Assembly: GCA_021826315.1 (NCBI GenBank)
Contig: JAKAZZ010000005.1
Location: forward strand, 1-64,000
DNA: 64,000 bases
Source of the DNA: Actinomycetes bacterium
GTDB lineage: Bacteria; Actinomycetota; Acidimicrobiia; Acidimicrobiales; Acidimicrobiaceae
Reading direction: 5' to 3'
The position numbers and the translations under genes are program-made. Each line of letters starts with the position of its first letter. Positions within the stretch are counted from its first letter, which is position 1. Of the stretch, positions 57,701 to 64,000 are shown one piece after another. Under the pieces are notes generated by a model. That model was not told the origin of the DNA, ran no database searches, and was given only the letters and a program-made list of their open reading frames with translations.

Positions 57701-58405
57701 TGACCAGAAGATCCCCCTCGCCCCCGAGATCAAGGTGTTCGTTCTGTCTCTCTCTCGACCAAAGCCCTTGACGACTCGAATTCCGGTTATCGACTCTTCG
57801 ACTACGACCGAAACTTCTCCGGTCTTCTGTTGCACCTTGGCAGAGGCTCCGTAAAGGGGACGACGAAGTCTATTTGCCGCCACCGCAACAGTTGGAACCA
57901 TCACTAGCTCTACCAGTGCTAACGGTAACGAGAGGCTAAACATCACTACAAGGCTGATAACGAGCATCACTAAGTTGCCAGCAAGCATTGGCAAAAACGA
58001 TAAAAACCCCTGTACGAGTCCTACGTCGGAGTTGGCACGAGACATCAACTGTCCAGATTGCATCTCGTCATGGTGGGAGAAGTCCAACCTTTGGAGGTGA
58101 CGAAAGAGATCCACCTTCAACTGGTGCTGAACGTCGAATGCTAGGCGTCCTCCAAAGAATCGTCGCAGGAAAGAGAGGCCAAACGTAATAAATGCCAAAG
58201 CAATGACGATTACCACAAGGGTTGCTACTGACGACTTAGGGTAGGTGAGAGTTCGATCAACAATCGTACGTTCGTAAAGCGGGATGATCACTTGGCTACT
58301 CATACCAAGGATCGAAGCGCCATATGCCAGAAGGAAGTTCCTCCTGTTAGATAAGACTATCTTGGCTAGGCGCCTAGCCCATTTAATCGAGACTTCACTG
58401 TTCAC
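54749..58405 (-). CDS. Fused double ABC exporter (two TMD-NBD halves)
   Basis: This 1218-residue protein has two type-IV exporter halves in one chain. TMD1 is at about 15-325 and NBD1 at about 340-580, with Walker A GGSGSGKST (about 372), signature LSGGQRQR and Walker B LILDDATSAVD. A linker of about 70 residues follows, then TMD2 at about 655-950 and NBD2 at about 970-1210, with Walker A GETGAGKST (about 1005), signature LSAGQRQL and Walker B LILDEATANLD. NBD1 has Asp in place of the catalytic Glu, and NBD2 has a weakened signature. These two changes lie in the same composite ATP site, so one site is probably degenerate. Start is a GTG without a clear Shine-Dalgarno. Substrate unknown. Confidence 0.9.
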   Translation of the reverse strand: MNSEVSIKWARRLAKIVLSNRRNFLLAYGASILGMSSQVIIPLYERTIVDRTLTYPKSSVATLVVIVIALAFITFGLSFLRRFFGGRLAFDVQHQLKVDLFRHLQRLDFSHHDEMQSGQLMSRANSDVGLVQGFLSFLPMLAGNLVMLVISLVVMFSLSLPLALVELVMVPTVAVAANRLRRPLYGASAKVQQKTGEVSVVVEESITGIRVVKGFGRERDRTNTLISGARGIFWSRLGLEKKDATMQSTLNFIVGAVQGGVLLVGAYLARSHTITIGTFLVFFAYIVQIASPIRQLGVFISYIQRAGAGASRVFEVLDANPLVNDPATAEVVNGDFDRISFSGVEFGYDPADPILKGLNLEIGRGEVVAIVGGSGSGKSTLALLLPRFYDPQRGTISLGGQNIKDVAIADLRSRIGVVFEDTFLFSDSVARNISFGRPDASQIEIETAALRAGALDFIKGLPNGFDTLVGENGVMLSGGQRQRISLARALITDPDILILDDATSAVDVSTEAEINRALVEFSKGRSVLMVAHRKSTLSLATRIVVLDRGVVVADGSYDSLVATSELFRRMVSGADESLDLVIEEVVDNEGDIEAQQVALAMGTSRRPSVGVEEDTHAVGLLKKRSSFESPLDEAPYLEESKSGFRFSKFLRPFSRRLSVAALLLIADTLLQLVGPSLVRSGIDKGVIAGSSSAILVVAALYVIVNTVDSVVQYVQVVVAVSTSEKILYGLRIKIFSHLMRLGLDYFESELSGRIQTRMTTDLDAMSDLLQNGVTSFIVNVLSFVAVGGLLLISNFKLALAGLWVLIPMTIATMWFAKASNRAYTISRERVAQVNANLAEGITGVRVTQAFGMERENSKNFEVLSGRYRDSRVASQRLVAIYFPLLLLLSEVASASVLYYGTLLIHAHLVTIGVVIAFTLYLDQLFSPVQQLSQTFDSFLQAKVARDRIDDLLNTQTSLSFDEADDAHRVTEGEVDFDDVIFKYGDKIALHDLSLTIPPGEMVSVVGETGAGKSTLVKLIARFYDPASGVVKVDGVDLRRFTLEGYHSGVGYVPQEAFLFSGTIASNISFSRPDATRDEIVAAAKAVGAYDFIAGLKDGFDCQVSERGRSLSAGQRQLIALARAHLANPKILILDEATANLDLFTEKIVTDAITKVANGVSTIMIAHRLQSATLADRILVVADGMVVEDGTHEELISRGGKYEKLWRNYESDGATSELL

Positions 58406-58997
58406 TTCATTAGCTGAAATAATTCATACCTCATCGAGTTTTCGAATACGAACGACGGTTTAAACAGTTGAAAATACCTCTTGCTTCCCGCCTGTCACGC
58501 AACAAAGTTGCTTTCGTCAGAAATTTATAGCGACCCTCAAGCTGAAGATAAAGCCAAATCATGAAGAATCTGCGAGCCGGCACGAAATAAGGGTAAACAA
58601 CGAGCCTAACCTGCGACTAATGGATGCGACCCTTAAACGTAGGACAAGGAACGCAAAGAGAAGAGGTCCATCAACGCATTGTGACGAGAGAACATAGCGC
58701 ACATATTCCACCAACCGCAAAACTCCACCAATACAAAACAAGGTCACGGTCACTGCAAACTTCACTTTGACTAACACTTCAAACCCGATGCAGTTGATCG
58801 AAGCGAGAGTCCCGACCGAGTGGGGTAAAACAGGCGCCAAATATAAGGTCGCAATAATTGACACCTTAAAGGCATTTGTCGGACCAAAATCAGGTCAAGG
58901 TTCTAAGTGCCACGACCACTGTTACCTAATTGCATTGACCGACCTGCATCGAAGCTGAAGGAGCAAACCAAGAGTCGAATCGATACAAATTCACTGC
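58406..58997. other. Intergenic region before the PIG-V-like gene
   Basis: About 590 bp lie without a convincing gene. The minus-strand ORF at 58559-58864 (101 aa) is hydrophobic in its centre (KFAVTVTLFCIGGVLRLVEYV), but it has no start signal and no family match, so I leave it uncalled. No terminator or repeat was seen. Confidence 0.4.
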
Positions 58998-60362
58998 CTA
59001 AGTAAACCAGAAGTTCAAAACTATAAGGAGTTGTCCCATTATGCACAAGGAAAAAAGGCCGATAGCGATTGGTCCAGCGAGGATCCACAATCTCTTGAGG
59101 ACCACGTAACCGATGGGGTAGATCGCGAACACTTCTCCAAGAAGGCGCGCGAGGGCCTCGGTTGATACAAATGTTCCGAACGTTGTAATGACAGTACTGT
59201 TTATCACTATCGTAGAAACGACCGCGAATATAACCCATTCGAGAGGAATCCCAAGCAAAGATCTCTCACGGATCGCGAAAAATAGATACGCGATGACGAT
59301 AAAAACTACGATCAACGCGGTTAAGTCGTCGATTACCCACGCGGTAACCATGTTTTTATTTGTAGCGGGCAATGGAAGCACCGAGAAATGAATACGACCG
59401 GTGACAATATTGACGATATTTGCATAAAGACCCGTGAATGGAACGACGGCGTGACGGAACCAATTTTTCTGTGCAACCAAGTTCTCTAGAGGATTGTTGA
59501 ATCTACTCCACAAATATCCGGCGTAGAGAAAAGATCCGGTCTCGCTCAAGAGCCCTATCAAAACCGCCCGAAAAAATTTCCTCTCTCGCAGGAGATACCC
59601 CAAAGCAATACTTAACCCAAATACCGCTCCCACTGATCCAGTTAGACTTGCTAATCCCGCAATGGCCGCCCCAGCAAACGGGTGCTTCTTCACTATTAGA
59701 ATCGCCGATAGCGCACACAGTAAGACTGTCGTAGATTCGCTATAAGCACTTACAGAAAATACCGAAGCCGGAGCAAAGGCGTAAAAGACCGCTACTACCG
59801 CTCCTCCAATTTCGGAGGTAACTAGCGAAGTTGCAATATACAACGCGATTATTGAAGCTATAAAAGCGGACCAGTCAACCAGAACGGCGACGGTATTAAT
59901 ACTTGTATTCGCACCGACTAGCACATGAGCAAGCCTGATAAGGAGCGGATAACCGGGATAAAATGCGGTTGACTGAATAGAGAAATATCCGTGCTGAGCT
60001 ATTTGAATAAACCAGCCGCTATCCCAATGCTCGAAGATTTTCAAGTTTCCACGGTAAATCGCGACAAACGGACCCGACGTTAGCGTCGACTTGCTCATGA
60101 AATCCATTAGAAAAGCGACTAAAATTCGCGTAATTCCTACGATAATTCCGAAGATTACAGCTTTTATAAGCGAGCTCTTACCTTTGCACATGCTCGCGAA
60201 ACTTTCACAAATACTCCGAAAACTTCGCTCGGGAACCAAATTCTCAATTCGTTGAGAATCAGCATGAACATCAGCGTCTTTGAATTGCACGTAAATACTA
60301 TAGCCAAAATTCCTACCTCGTAGGATTGGCACTATCGGATAACTCTTTGTCACAAGCAACAA
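58998..60362 (-). CDS. PIG-V-like GT-C membrane glycosyltransferase
   Basis: This protein has up to 454 residues and about nine to ten membrane helices after a hydrophilic N-terminus of about 60 residues. FEHWDSGWFIQIAQHGY carries the conserved WD pair and YFSIQSTAFYPGYPLLIRL follows, as in the PIG-V / mannosyltransferase family. SAYSESTTVLLCAL matches the next conserved block. Such enzymes transfer mannose from a lipid-linked donor outside the membrane. The acceptor here is unknown. The track start is a TTG without Shine-Dalgarno. A later start near the Met of MCKGKSSLIK is possible. The gene stands between two gene-poor stretches. Confidence 0.72.
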   Translation of the reverse strand: MLLVTKSYPIVPILRGRNFGYSIYVQFKDADVHADSQRIENLVPERSFRSICESFASMCKGKSSLIKAVIFGIIVGITRILVAFLMDFMSKSTLTSGPFVAIYRGNLKIFEHWDSGWFIQIAQHGYFSIQSTAFYPGYPLLIRLAHVLVGANTSINTVAVLVDWSAFIASIIALYIATSLVTSEIGGAVVAVFYAFAPASVFSVSAYSESTTVLLCALSAILIVKKHPFAGAAIAGLASLTGSVGAVFGLSIALGYLLRERKFFRAVLIGLLSETGSFLYAGYLWSRFNNPLENLVAQKNWFRHAVVPFTGLYANIVNIVTGRIHFSVLPLPATNKNMVTAWVIDDLTALIVVFIVIAYLFFAIRERSLLGIPLEWVIFAVVSTIVINSTVITTFGTFVSTEALARLLGEVFAIYPIGYVVLKRLWILAGPIAIGLFSLCIMGQLLIVLNFWFT

Positions 60363-60934
60363 CTTGTTCCAACCAAATCCATGATCGAAAGTCGCTACGA
60401 GAGATTACTCCAAGGTGATATTGACTTAAGCTTCCATGCGAGGTGAACCTCGGTGGTTTAGCAAAGCCTCTTTCAGAAGCGTTATCGACACTGCTTTACC
60501 ATCGAGTTCCGCATTTTTAGATATCGTGAAAGCTCCCTCTTCACGAGTGAACGCTCTACCGCTTCTAGCCGACCGGCACCTATGGAGCACGAAATGGGTC
60601 CGTAATCTCACAAACAATCTCCCTCAATCCCCAACTATCTCTCCACAAGCCGATTGAATTGCCAGACGTGAAGAACAAATACTTAAATCACAACTTCACC
60701 GCTGAACTGATAACAGCATCAACGCTTCGTGATTCTCCTCGGATTTGGCCAACGAACTGAAAGATCCCGCCTAACCAATGGCACGAGTTGCAACATCGCC
60801 TACCAATCAAGAATGTGAAAATGAGGTGGAGCACTCGTCGATGGCGGCTTTTATCCATAAATCACTTACACAGAATCCAAAACTTAGATAGATTTGAAGA
60901 AGTTCGCAACCAAACCATGTCGATCGGAGAGTTA
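60363..60934. other. Intergenic region before the acyl-CoA dehydrogenase
   Basis: About 570 bp lie here. Two overlapping ORFs on opposite strands (60436-60657 and 60426-60617) have no domain. The track start of the acyl-CoA dehydrogenase at 60788 reads through part of this stretch but lacks family similarity. GGAGAG at 60926-60931 is the ribosome binding site for the ATG at 60935. Confidence 0.4.
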
Positions 60935-62050
60935 ATGAACTTCGCATTTTCTGAGGAGCAAGAGGAGCTTCGCAAATCCGTGCGACGGTTTATGGAAGAG
61001 AAGTCCTCGGTAAAGACGGTTAGAAGTCTCATGGAGAGCACTACCGGATACGACCTTGACACCTGGAAGCAGTTGTCAGAGCAACTTGGACTTTGTTCTC
61101 TTGCCATACCTGAAAAATTTGGAGGTGCCGGTTTCGGTGCCCTCGAAACGACCGTAGTCTTTGAAGAGATGGGGAGAGCCCTCTTCGGCGGACCTTTCTT
61201 CTCAACAGTCGCAGTAGCTGCGAATGTTATCCTCTCTTCCGGCGATGAGAGTGCATGTGAGGAGTACCTTCCATCCATTGCAGCCGGCGAAAGCTTGGCC
61301 ACTTTGGCCTCGGTTGAGGCAAGCGGTTCCTGGGACCTAGAAGCAATTGATACAACTGCAACCAATGACGGGGGCACATGGAAGATCAATGGCGAAAAGA
61401 GATTCGTTCTTGATGGCCATAACGCCAATTTGATTCTTGTGACTGCGAAGACAGAGAAGGGCGTCTCGCTCTTTGCCGTCAACTCAGGTGACGCAGGTGT
61501 GACCACAACTTTGGTGGAGACCCTCGATCAGACTCGCAAGATGGCAACGGTCACCCTAAATGGCGCAACGGGACGATTGATCGGTGACGAGGGCGAGGCG
61601 ATTGAAGGCATCGAGACTGGCCTCGACCTAGCCTGCGTAGCATTAGCCGCAGAGCAAGTCGGCGGCGCCTCGAGATGTCTCGATATGGCAGTCGACTATG
61701 CAAAGGTGAGGATCCAGTTCGGAAGGCCAATTGGTAGCTTCCAGGCAATCAAGCACAAGTGCGCCGACCTGCTCCTAGAAGTCGAATCTGCAAAGTCCGC
61801 TGCCTACTACAGCGCATGGGCAGCTAGTGAGATGAACGAAGAGTTCAAGATGGCTGCGCCGCTAGCTAAGTCCTTCTGCTCTGACGCCTACTTCAAGGCA
61901 GCAGCTGAGAACATCCAAATTCACGGTGGCATTGGATTCACCTGGGAACACGATGCTCACCTCTACTTCAAGAGAGCAAAGTCATCCCAACTACTATTCG
62001 GTGACGCAACCTTCCACAGAGAGCGTCTCGCAAGCCGTATCGGTCTCTAA
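60935..62050 (+). CDS. Acyl-CoA dehydrogenase-like protein
   Basis: This is a FAD-binding protein of about 371 residues from the ATG at 60935 (MNFAFSEEQEELRKSV). The track adds 49 residues of unrelated sequence upstream. The N-terminal helical domain, a middle beta domain (WKINGEKRFVLDGHNANLILVTA) and the C-terminal helices with RIQFGRPIGSFQAIKHKCADL and IQIHGGIGFTWEHDAHLYFKRAK follow the family. Where typical enzymes have the catalytic Glu (YEGTSEIQR) this one reads LFGDATFHR, so the base is missing at that place. Proteins of this type may be the non-catalytic half of a two-gene dehydrogenase, but no partner gene is adjacent. Confidence 0.85.
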   Translation: MNFAFSEEQEELRKSVRRFMEEKSSVKTVRSLMESTTGYDLDTWKQLSEQLGLCSLAIPEKFGGAGFGALETTVVFEEMGRALFGGPFFSTVAVAANVILSSGDESACEEYLPSIAAGESLATLASVEASGSWDLEAIDTTATNDGGTWKINGEKRFVLDGHNANLILVTAKTEKGVSLFAVNSGDAGVTTTLVETLDQTRKMATVTLNGATGRLIGDEGEAIEGIETGLDLACVALAAEQVGGASRCLDMAVDYAKVRIQFGRPIGSFQAIKHKCADLLLEVESAKSAAYYSAWAASEMNEEFKMAAPLAKSFCSDAYFKAAAENIQIHGGIGFTWEHDAHLYFKRAKSSQLLFGDATFHRERLASRIGL

Positions 62051-62066
62051 CGGGATTTAAATGTGA

Positions 62067-62097
62067 GTTTGCCGAATACGACTTGTGTTCGGCAAAC
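62067..62097. repeat. Inverted repeat downstream of the acyl-CoA dehydrogenase
   Basis: GTTTGCCGAA at 62067-62076 and TTCGGCAAAC at 62088-62097 are exact reverse complements around 11 nt. No T-run follows. It could be a weak terminator or an mRNA end structure. Confidence 0.55.
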
Positions 62098-62252
62098 GCC
62101 ATGAAAGTGTTATATCTCTTACAGCCGGGCTCGAGCGGAGCTTTACTGCGGATATCCTTTCAAGGCAATCTCGGTGCATAACTGCAAAGATCCTAAACTC
62201 CGCACATTCAAAGATAGAGCGGATCATAATCATTAGAATTGAATGAAATTCC

Positions 62253-62286
62253 AGCAAAGCGCAGTCACTCTCGACTGCGCTTTGCT
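62253..62286. terminator. Stem-loop, probable terminator
   Basis: AGCAAAGCGCAGTC and GACTGCGCTTTGCT form a perfect 14-bp stem with a 6-nt loop at 62253-62286. ATTGCATAAATTG follows, without a strong T-run on the plus strand. It lies between the acyl-CoA dehydrogenase and AhpD-like genes. Confidence 0.7.
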
Positions 62287-62370
62287 ATTGCATAAATTGA
62301 AGGCAAAGATATAGGTGCCCACGTTCGTTGACGCACACCATCGCCGAAGTTAAAAAAGTGAGATGATCAG

Positions 62371-62745
62371 ATGACAACAGAAGGCCACTACCACGAGGTA
62401 CTCTCGGAGCTATCACCGGCGGTCAAAGAACTCCGATCGATGACCGGTGAAACTTGGACCGCATTTGCAAATCTCAATCGAGCGGCAATGGCAGAGGGTG
62501 CCATAGATAGCGCTCACAAAGAGCTGATCGCTCTTGCAATTGCGATAACTCGAGAGTGCGATGGCTGCATAGCATCTCACGCACGGGGTGCCGTTAAAAA
62601 AGGTGTCACTCGCCAACAAGTAGCAGAGATGGTAGGAGTCGCGATCCTATTGAATGGCGGGCCCGCTACGGTCTATGGGCCGCGCGCCTACGACGCCTTT
62701 GTCGAGTACGAACAGGCGATGCGAGGAACTACACCGCAACCCTAG
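62371..62745 (+). CDS. Carboxymuconolactone decarboxylase-like / AhpD-like protein
   Basis: This is a 124-residue all-helical protein of the CMD/AhpD fold. The redox and proton-relay motif E-CDGC-IASH (ECDGCIASHARGAVKKGV) holds the Glu, CxxC pair and His of AhpD, so an alkylhydroperoxidase or thiol-dependent function is more likely than decarboxylation. AGATGATCAG lies before the ATG, a weak ribosome binding site. It is a single gene with no adjacent peroxidase partner except the PrxQ gene 8 kb away. Confidence 0.88.
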   Translation: MTTEGHYHEVLSELSPAVKELRSMTGETWTAFANLNRAAMAEGAIDSAHKELIALAIAITRECDGCIASHARGAVKKGVTRQQVAEMVGVAILLNGGPATVYGPRAYDAFVEYEQAMRGTTPQP

Positions 62746-62854
62746 AGCAACAGGGCTTCAGGCGATGTTCGTTACATGATTGCATTCGACCTGCATAACG
62801 CCAAGGGCTAGATTAACTAGGTGTAGATGAACTCATCGACATGAAAGGTCTCAA

Positions 62855-63616
62855 TTGCACTCAACGATAACCAGAGGAGAGACCTCTCTCACAATTTTTA
62901 CCGCCGATGAGATAACCTTCGACCAAGGCGAGGGGCTTCCTAAGCCCGTCTCCCTCATCATCTATGGAGCCCCCGTCGCTCCAAGACCGGCTTCAGTGAC
63001 AGTTGACTTTGTCAATGAAAACTTCGCAAAGAGGCTTTCGAGTGCAACTAATTCAATGGTAGTCGTGGCCAACCTATCGGGAACCGCCGATAGTGGAGGC
63101 TACTACACCCCCCTCACTTGGAAAAAAGACATTGAAACTCTTATCGAAGAGGTGAGCAGGCAGTTTCATGGGGCATTTGTACACCTCATTGCCTTTGAAT
63201 TAGCCGGCACCGCAGCCCTTGCAGCAGCCGTACAAAATCCTCTAATCCAATCGATAGTTTCAGTCGGTATTACCACCTCGCCGATACCATTTTCGCTAAG
63301 CGTCTACGAACTCGCCGATCAAATAGAGGCACGGGGTGTGAGAATATCCTCTTCAGTAGAGCAGATCAAGCAATGGAACTTAGAGTTCGAAGCCATCGAC
63401 CCATTCCTCTCAATCCCACTATTGAAGTCGATTCCGTGGCTGATCATAACCCAACAGACTAACGACGAAGAGATCTCAAGAGTTAGGCGACTCACCGATG
63501 AATTAGATGGCCACAGCGAAGTCCATACCATCATCGGCACCGGCGAGACTCTTCGGGCAGATCCGCGAACATTCGCACTAATTGTGGGGTGGCTTGCACG
63601 CGCCGACGAAGACTAA
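62855..63616 (+). CDS. Alpha/beta-hydrolase-like protein without nucleophile Ser
   Basis: This is a 253-residue protein starting at a TTG with AAAGG 7 nt upstream. The strand order (VSLIIYGAPVAP, SMVVVANLSGTADSGGYYTPL, GAFVHLIAFELAGTAALAAA, SIPWLIITQQTNDEEIS) follows an alpha/beta-hydrolase core. At the nucleophile elbow, where GxSxG is expected, it reads AFELAG, so no serine nucleophile is seen. The late His block is also not clear. Function is unknown. It may be a binding or regulatory relative. It lies about 110 bp after the AhpD-like gene. Confidence 0.68.
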   Translation: MHSTITRGETSLTIFTADEITFDQGEGLPKPVSLIIYGAPVAPRPASVTVDFVNENFAKRLSSATNSMVVVANLSGTADSGGYYTPLTWKKDIETLIEEVSRQFHGAFVHLIAFELAGTAALAAAVQNPLIQSIVSVGITTSPIPFSLSVYELADQIEARGVRISSSVEQIKQWNLEFEAIDPFLSIPLLKSIPWLIITQQTNDEEISRVRRLTDELDGHSEVHTIIGTGETLRADPRTFALIVGWLARADED

Positions 63617-63729
63617 GAGGCTTACTTCTTAGGAGGTCAAGCCTCCTACGAAAGAATCGCTACCTAAAAGAACCGCGCAGCTGCAATAACAGACATGAAG
63701 GGTTGAAAAAACCTAAGCCTTTTACTTGC

Positions 63730-64000
63730 TTACAGGGAGTCGATTGCGACCCTCAATCGACTTGCAGCAGCAAAGGGGTCGTCGCTATCGGCGATGTAAC
63801 GGACCACAACGAAGTGACGTACTCCAACTTCACCCAAAATTAGTACCTTATCTGGATCAACACCACCAGTTACAAATACCGGCTGACTACTACGAAGTAC
63901 AGCATCTTCTACGTATTCAATACCCGTACCTTCCCTTTGGGGCTTTGTCGGAGTTGGATCGACCGGCCCTGCAGAGATGTAGTTTGTCCTCTCTTGGAGA
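63730..64000 (-). CDS. thiE: Thiamine-phosphate synthase, C-terminal part (cut by window end)
   Basis: This gene is not in the ORF track. The minus strand reads in frame from the window end to a TAA at 63730 and gives about 89 residues. They include NYISAGPVDPTPTKPQREGTG and the late phosphate-binding strand PVFVTGGVDPDKVLILGEVG, ending RLRVAIDSL. These are the late TIM-barrel blocks of ThiE, which joins the pyrimidine pyrophosphate and thiazole phosphate halves into thiamine phosphate. The start and N-terminal part lie outside the window. No TPP riboswitch can be judged from this part. Confidence 0.82.
   Translation of the reverse strand, partial: LQERTNYISAGPVDPTPTKPQREGTGIEYVEDAVLRSSQPVFVTGGVDPDKVLILGEVGVRHFVVVRYIADSDDPFAAASRLRVAIDSL

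Noticed and set aside
58559-58864. 101-aa hydrophobic minus-strand ORF
   Set aside because: Hydrophobic stretches alone do not support a gene. There is no start signal and no family pattern.
60426-60657. Overlapping 63-aa and 73-aa ORFs, considered as a transposase remnant
   Set aside because: No transposase motif, terminal repeat or target duplication could be found.

Overview
The window looks like a chromosomal segment of a moderate-GC actinobacterium. The base composition looks near 45-50% by eye and was not computed. Supporting markers are a mycothiol S-conjugate amidase (Mca) homologue, the actinobacterial ImuA/ImuB/DnaE2 mutasome under TCGAAC-N4-GTTCGA LexA boxes, a murI-rph-rdgB operon, a long-form ribosome hibernation factor, and a phosphohexose isomerase / Trm112-like / phosphomannomutase cluster. 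A low-GC member of the Acidimicrobiia (Acidithrix-like) would fit, but that is a guess. No tRNA, rRNA, CRISPR array or intact insertion sequence was recognised. TTG and GTG starts are frequent and often sit behind good Shine-Dalgarno sequences.

Layout: 1-4.7 kb holds one large GT-C/YfhO-like membrane protein between two gene-poor stretches. 4.7-11.5 kb is an aminophosphonate island: a PhnSTUV-type ABC importer, divergent from a two-gene catabolic unit (FAD oxidoreductase plus phosphonatase-like HAD hydrolase) that ends in a strong bidirectional terminator. 11.5-15 kb carries murI-rph-rdgB and an FMN 2-hydroxy-acid oxidase. 15.4-19.8 kb is one 1491-residue GAF/GGDEF/EAL signalling protein. 20.3-26.5 kb is a core block on the minus strand (hpf, secA, prfB, ftsE, ftsX). 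27-33.7 kb holds ahcY with a perfect upstream palindrome, then the sugar-phosphate enzymes feeding mannose and glucose metabolism and a PTPS-related membrane protein. 34.7-40.2 kb holds a small zinc ribbon, a CPBP protease, ftsH, a small LexA-boxed gene, a degenerate ChbG-like gene, tatA (too short for the ORF track) and an SCP2 protein. 40.4-46.5 kb has mca and a complete branched-chain amino-acid-type ABC importer (livKMHFG order on the plus coordinate axis). 46.9-54.1 kb has a DMT transporter and the mutasome cassette dnaE2 / orf219 / imuB-imuA. 54.2-64 kb has a PrxQ-type peroxiredoxin, a fused double ABC exporter, a PIG-V-like membrane protein, an acyl-CoA dehydrogenase, an AhpD-like protein, an alpha/beta-hydrolase-like protein without a nucleophile serine, and the C-terminus of thiE at the window edge.

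The most interesting signal is in the DNA-damage response. Two identical LexA boxes (CGAACATATGTTCG) lie directly against -10 elements in apparently leaderless promoters of dnaE2 and imuA. A third, one-mismatch box (TAGAAC-acTT-GTTCGA) lies in front of a 63-residue protein whose N-terminus reads MREQLSLFEDH. QLSLF matches the consensus beta-sliding-clamp binding pentapeptide, the same kind of motif (QLDLF) seen in ImuB of this window. This suggests an undescribed SOS-induced clamp-binding small protein. A second candidate is orf219, a PH/GRAM-like protein placed inside the mutasome cassette and divergent from dnaE2 across its LexA box.
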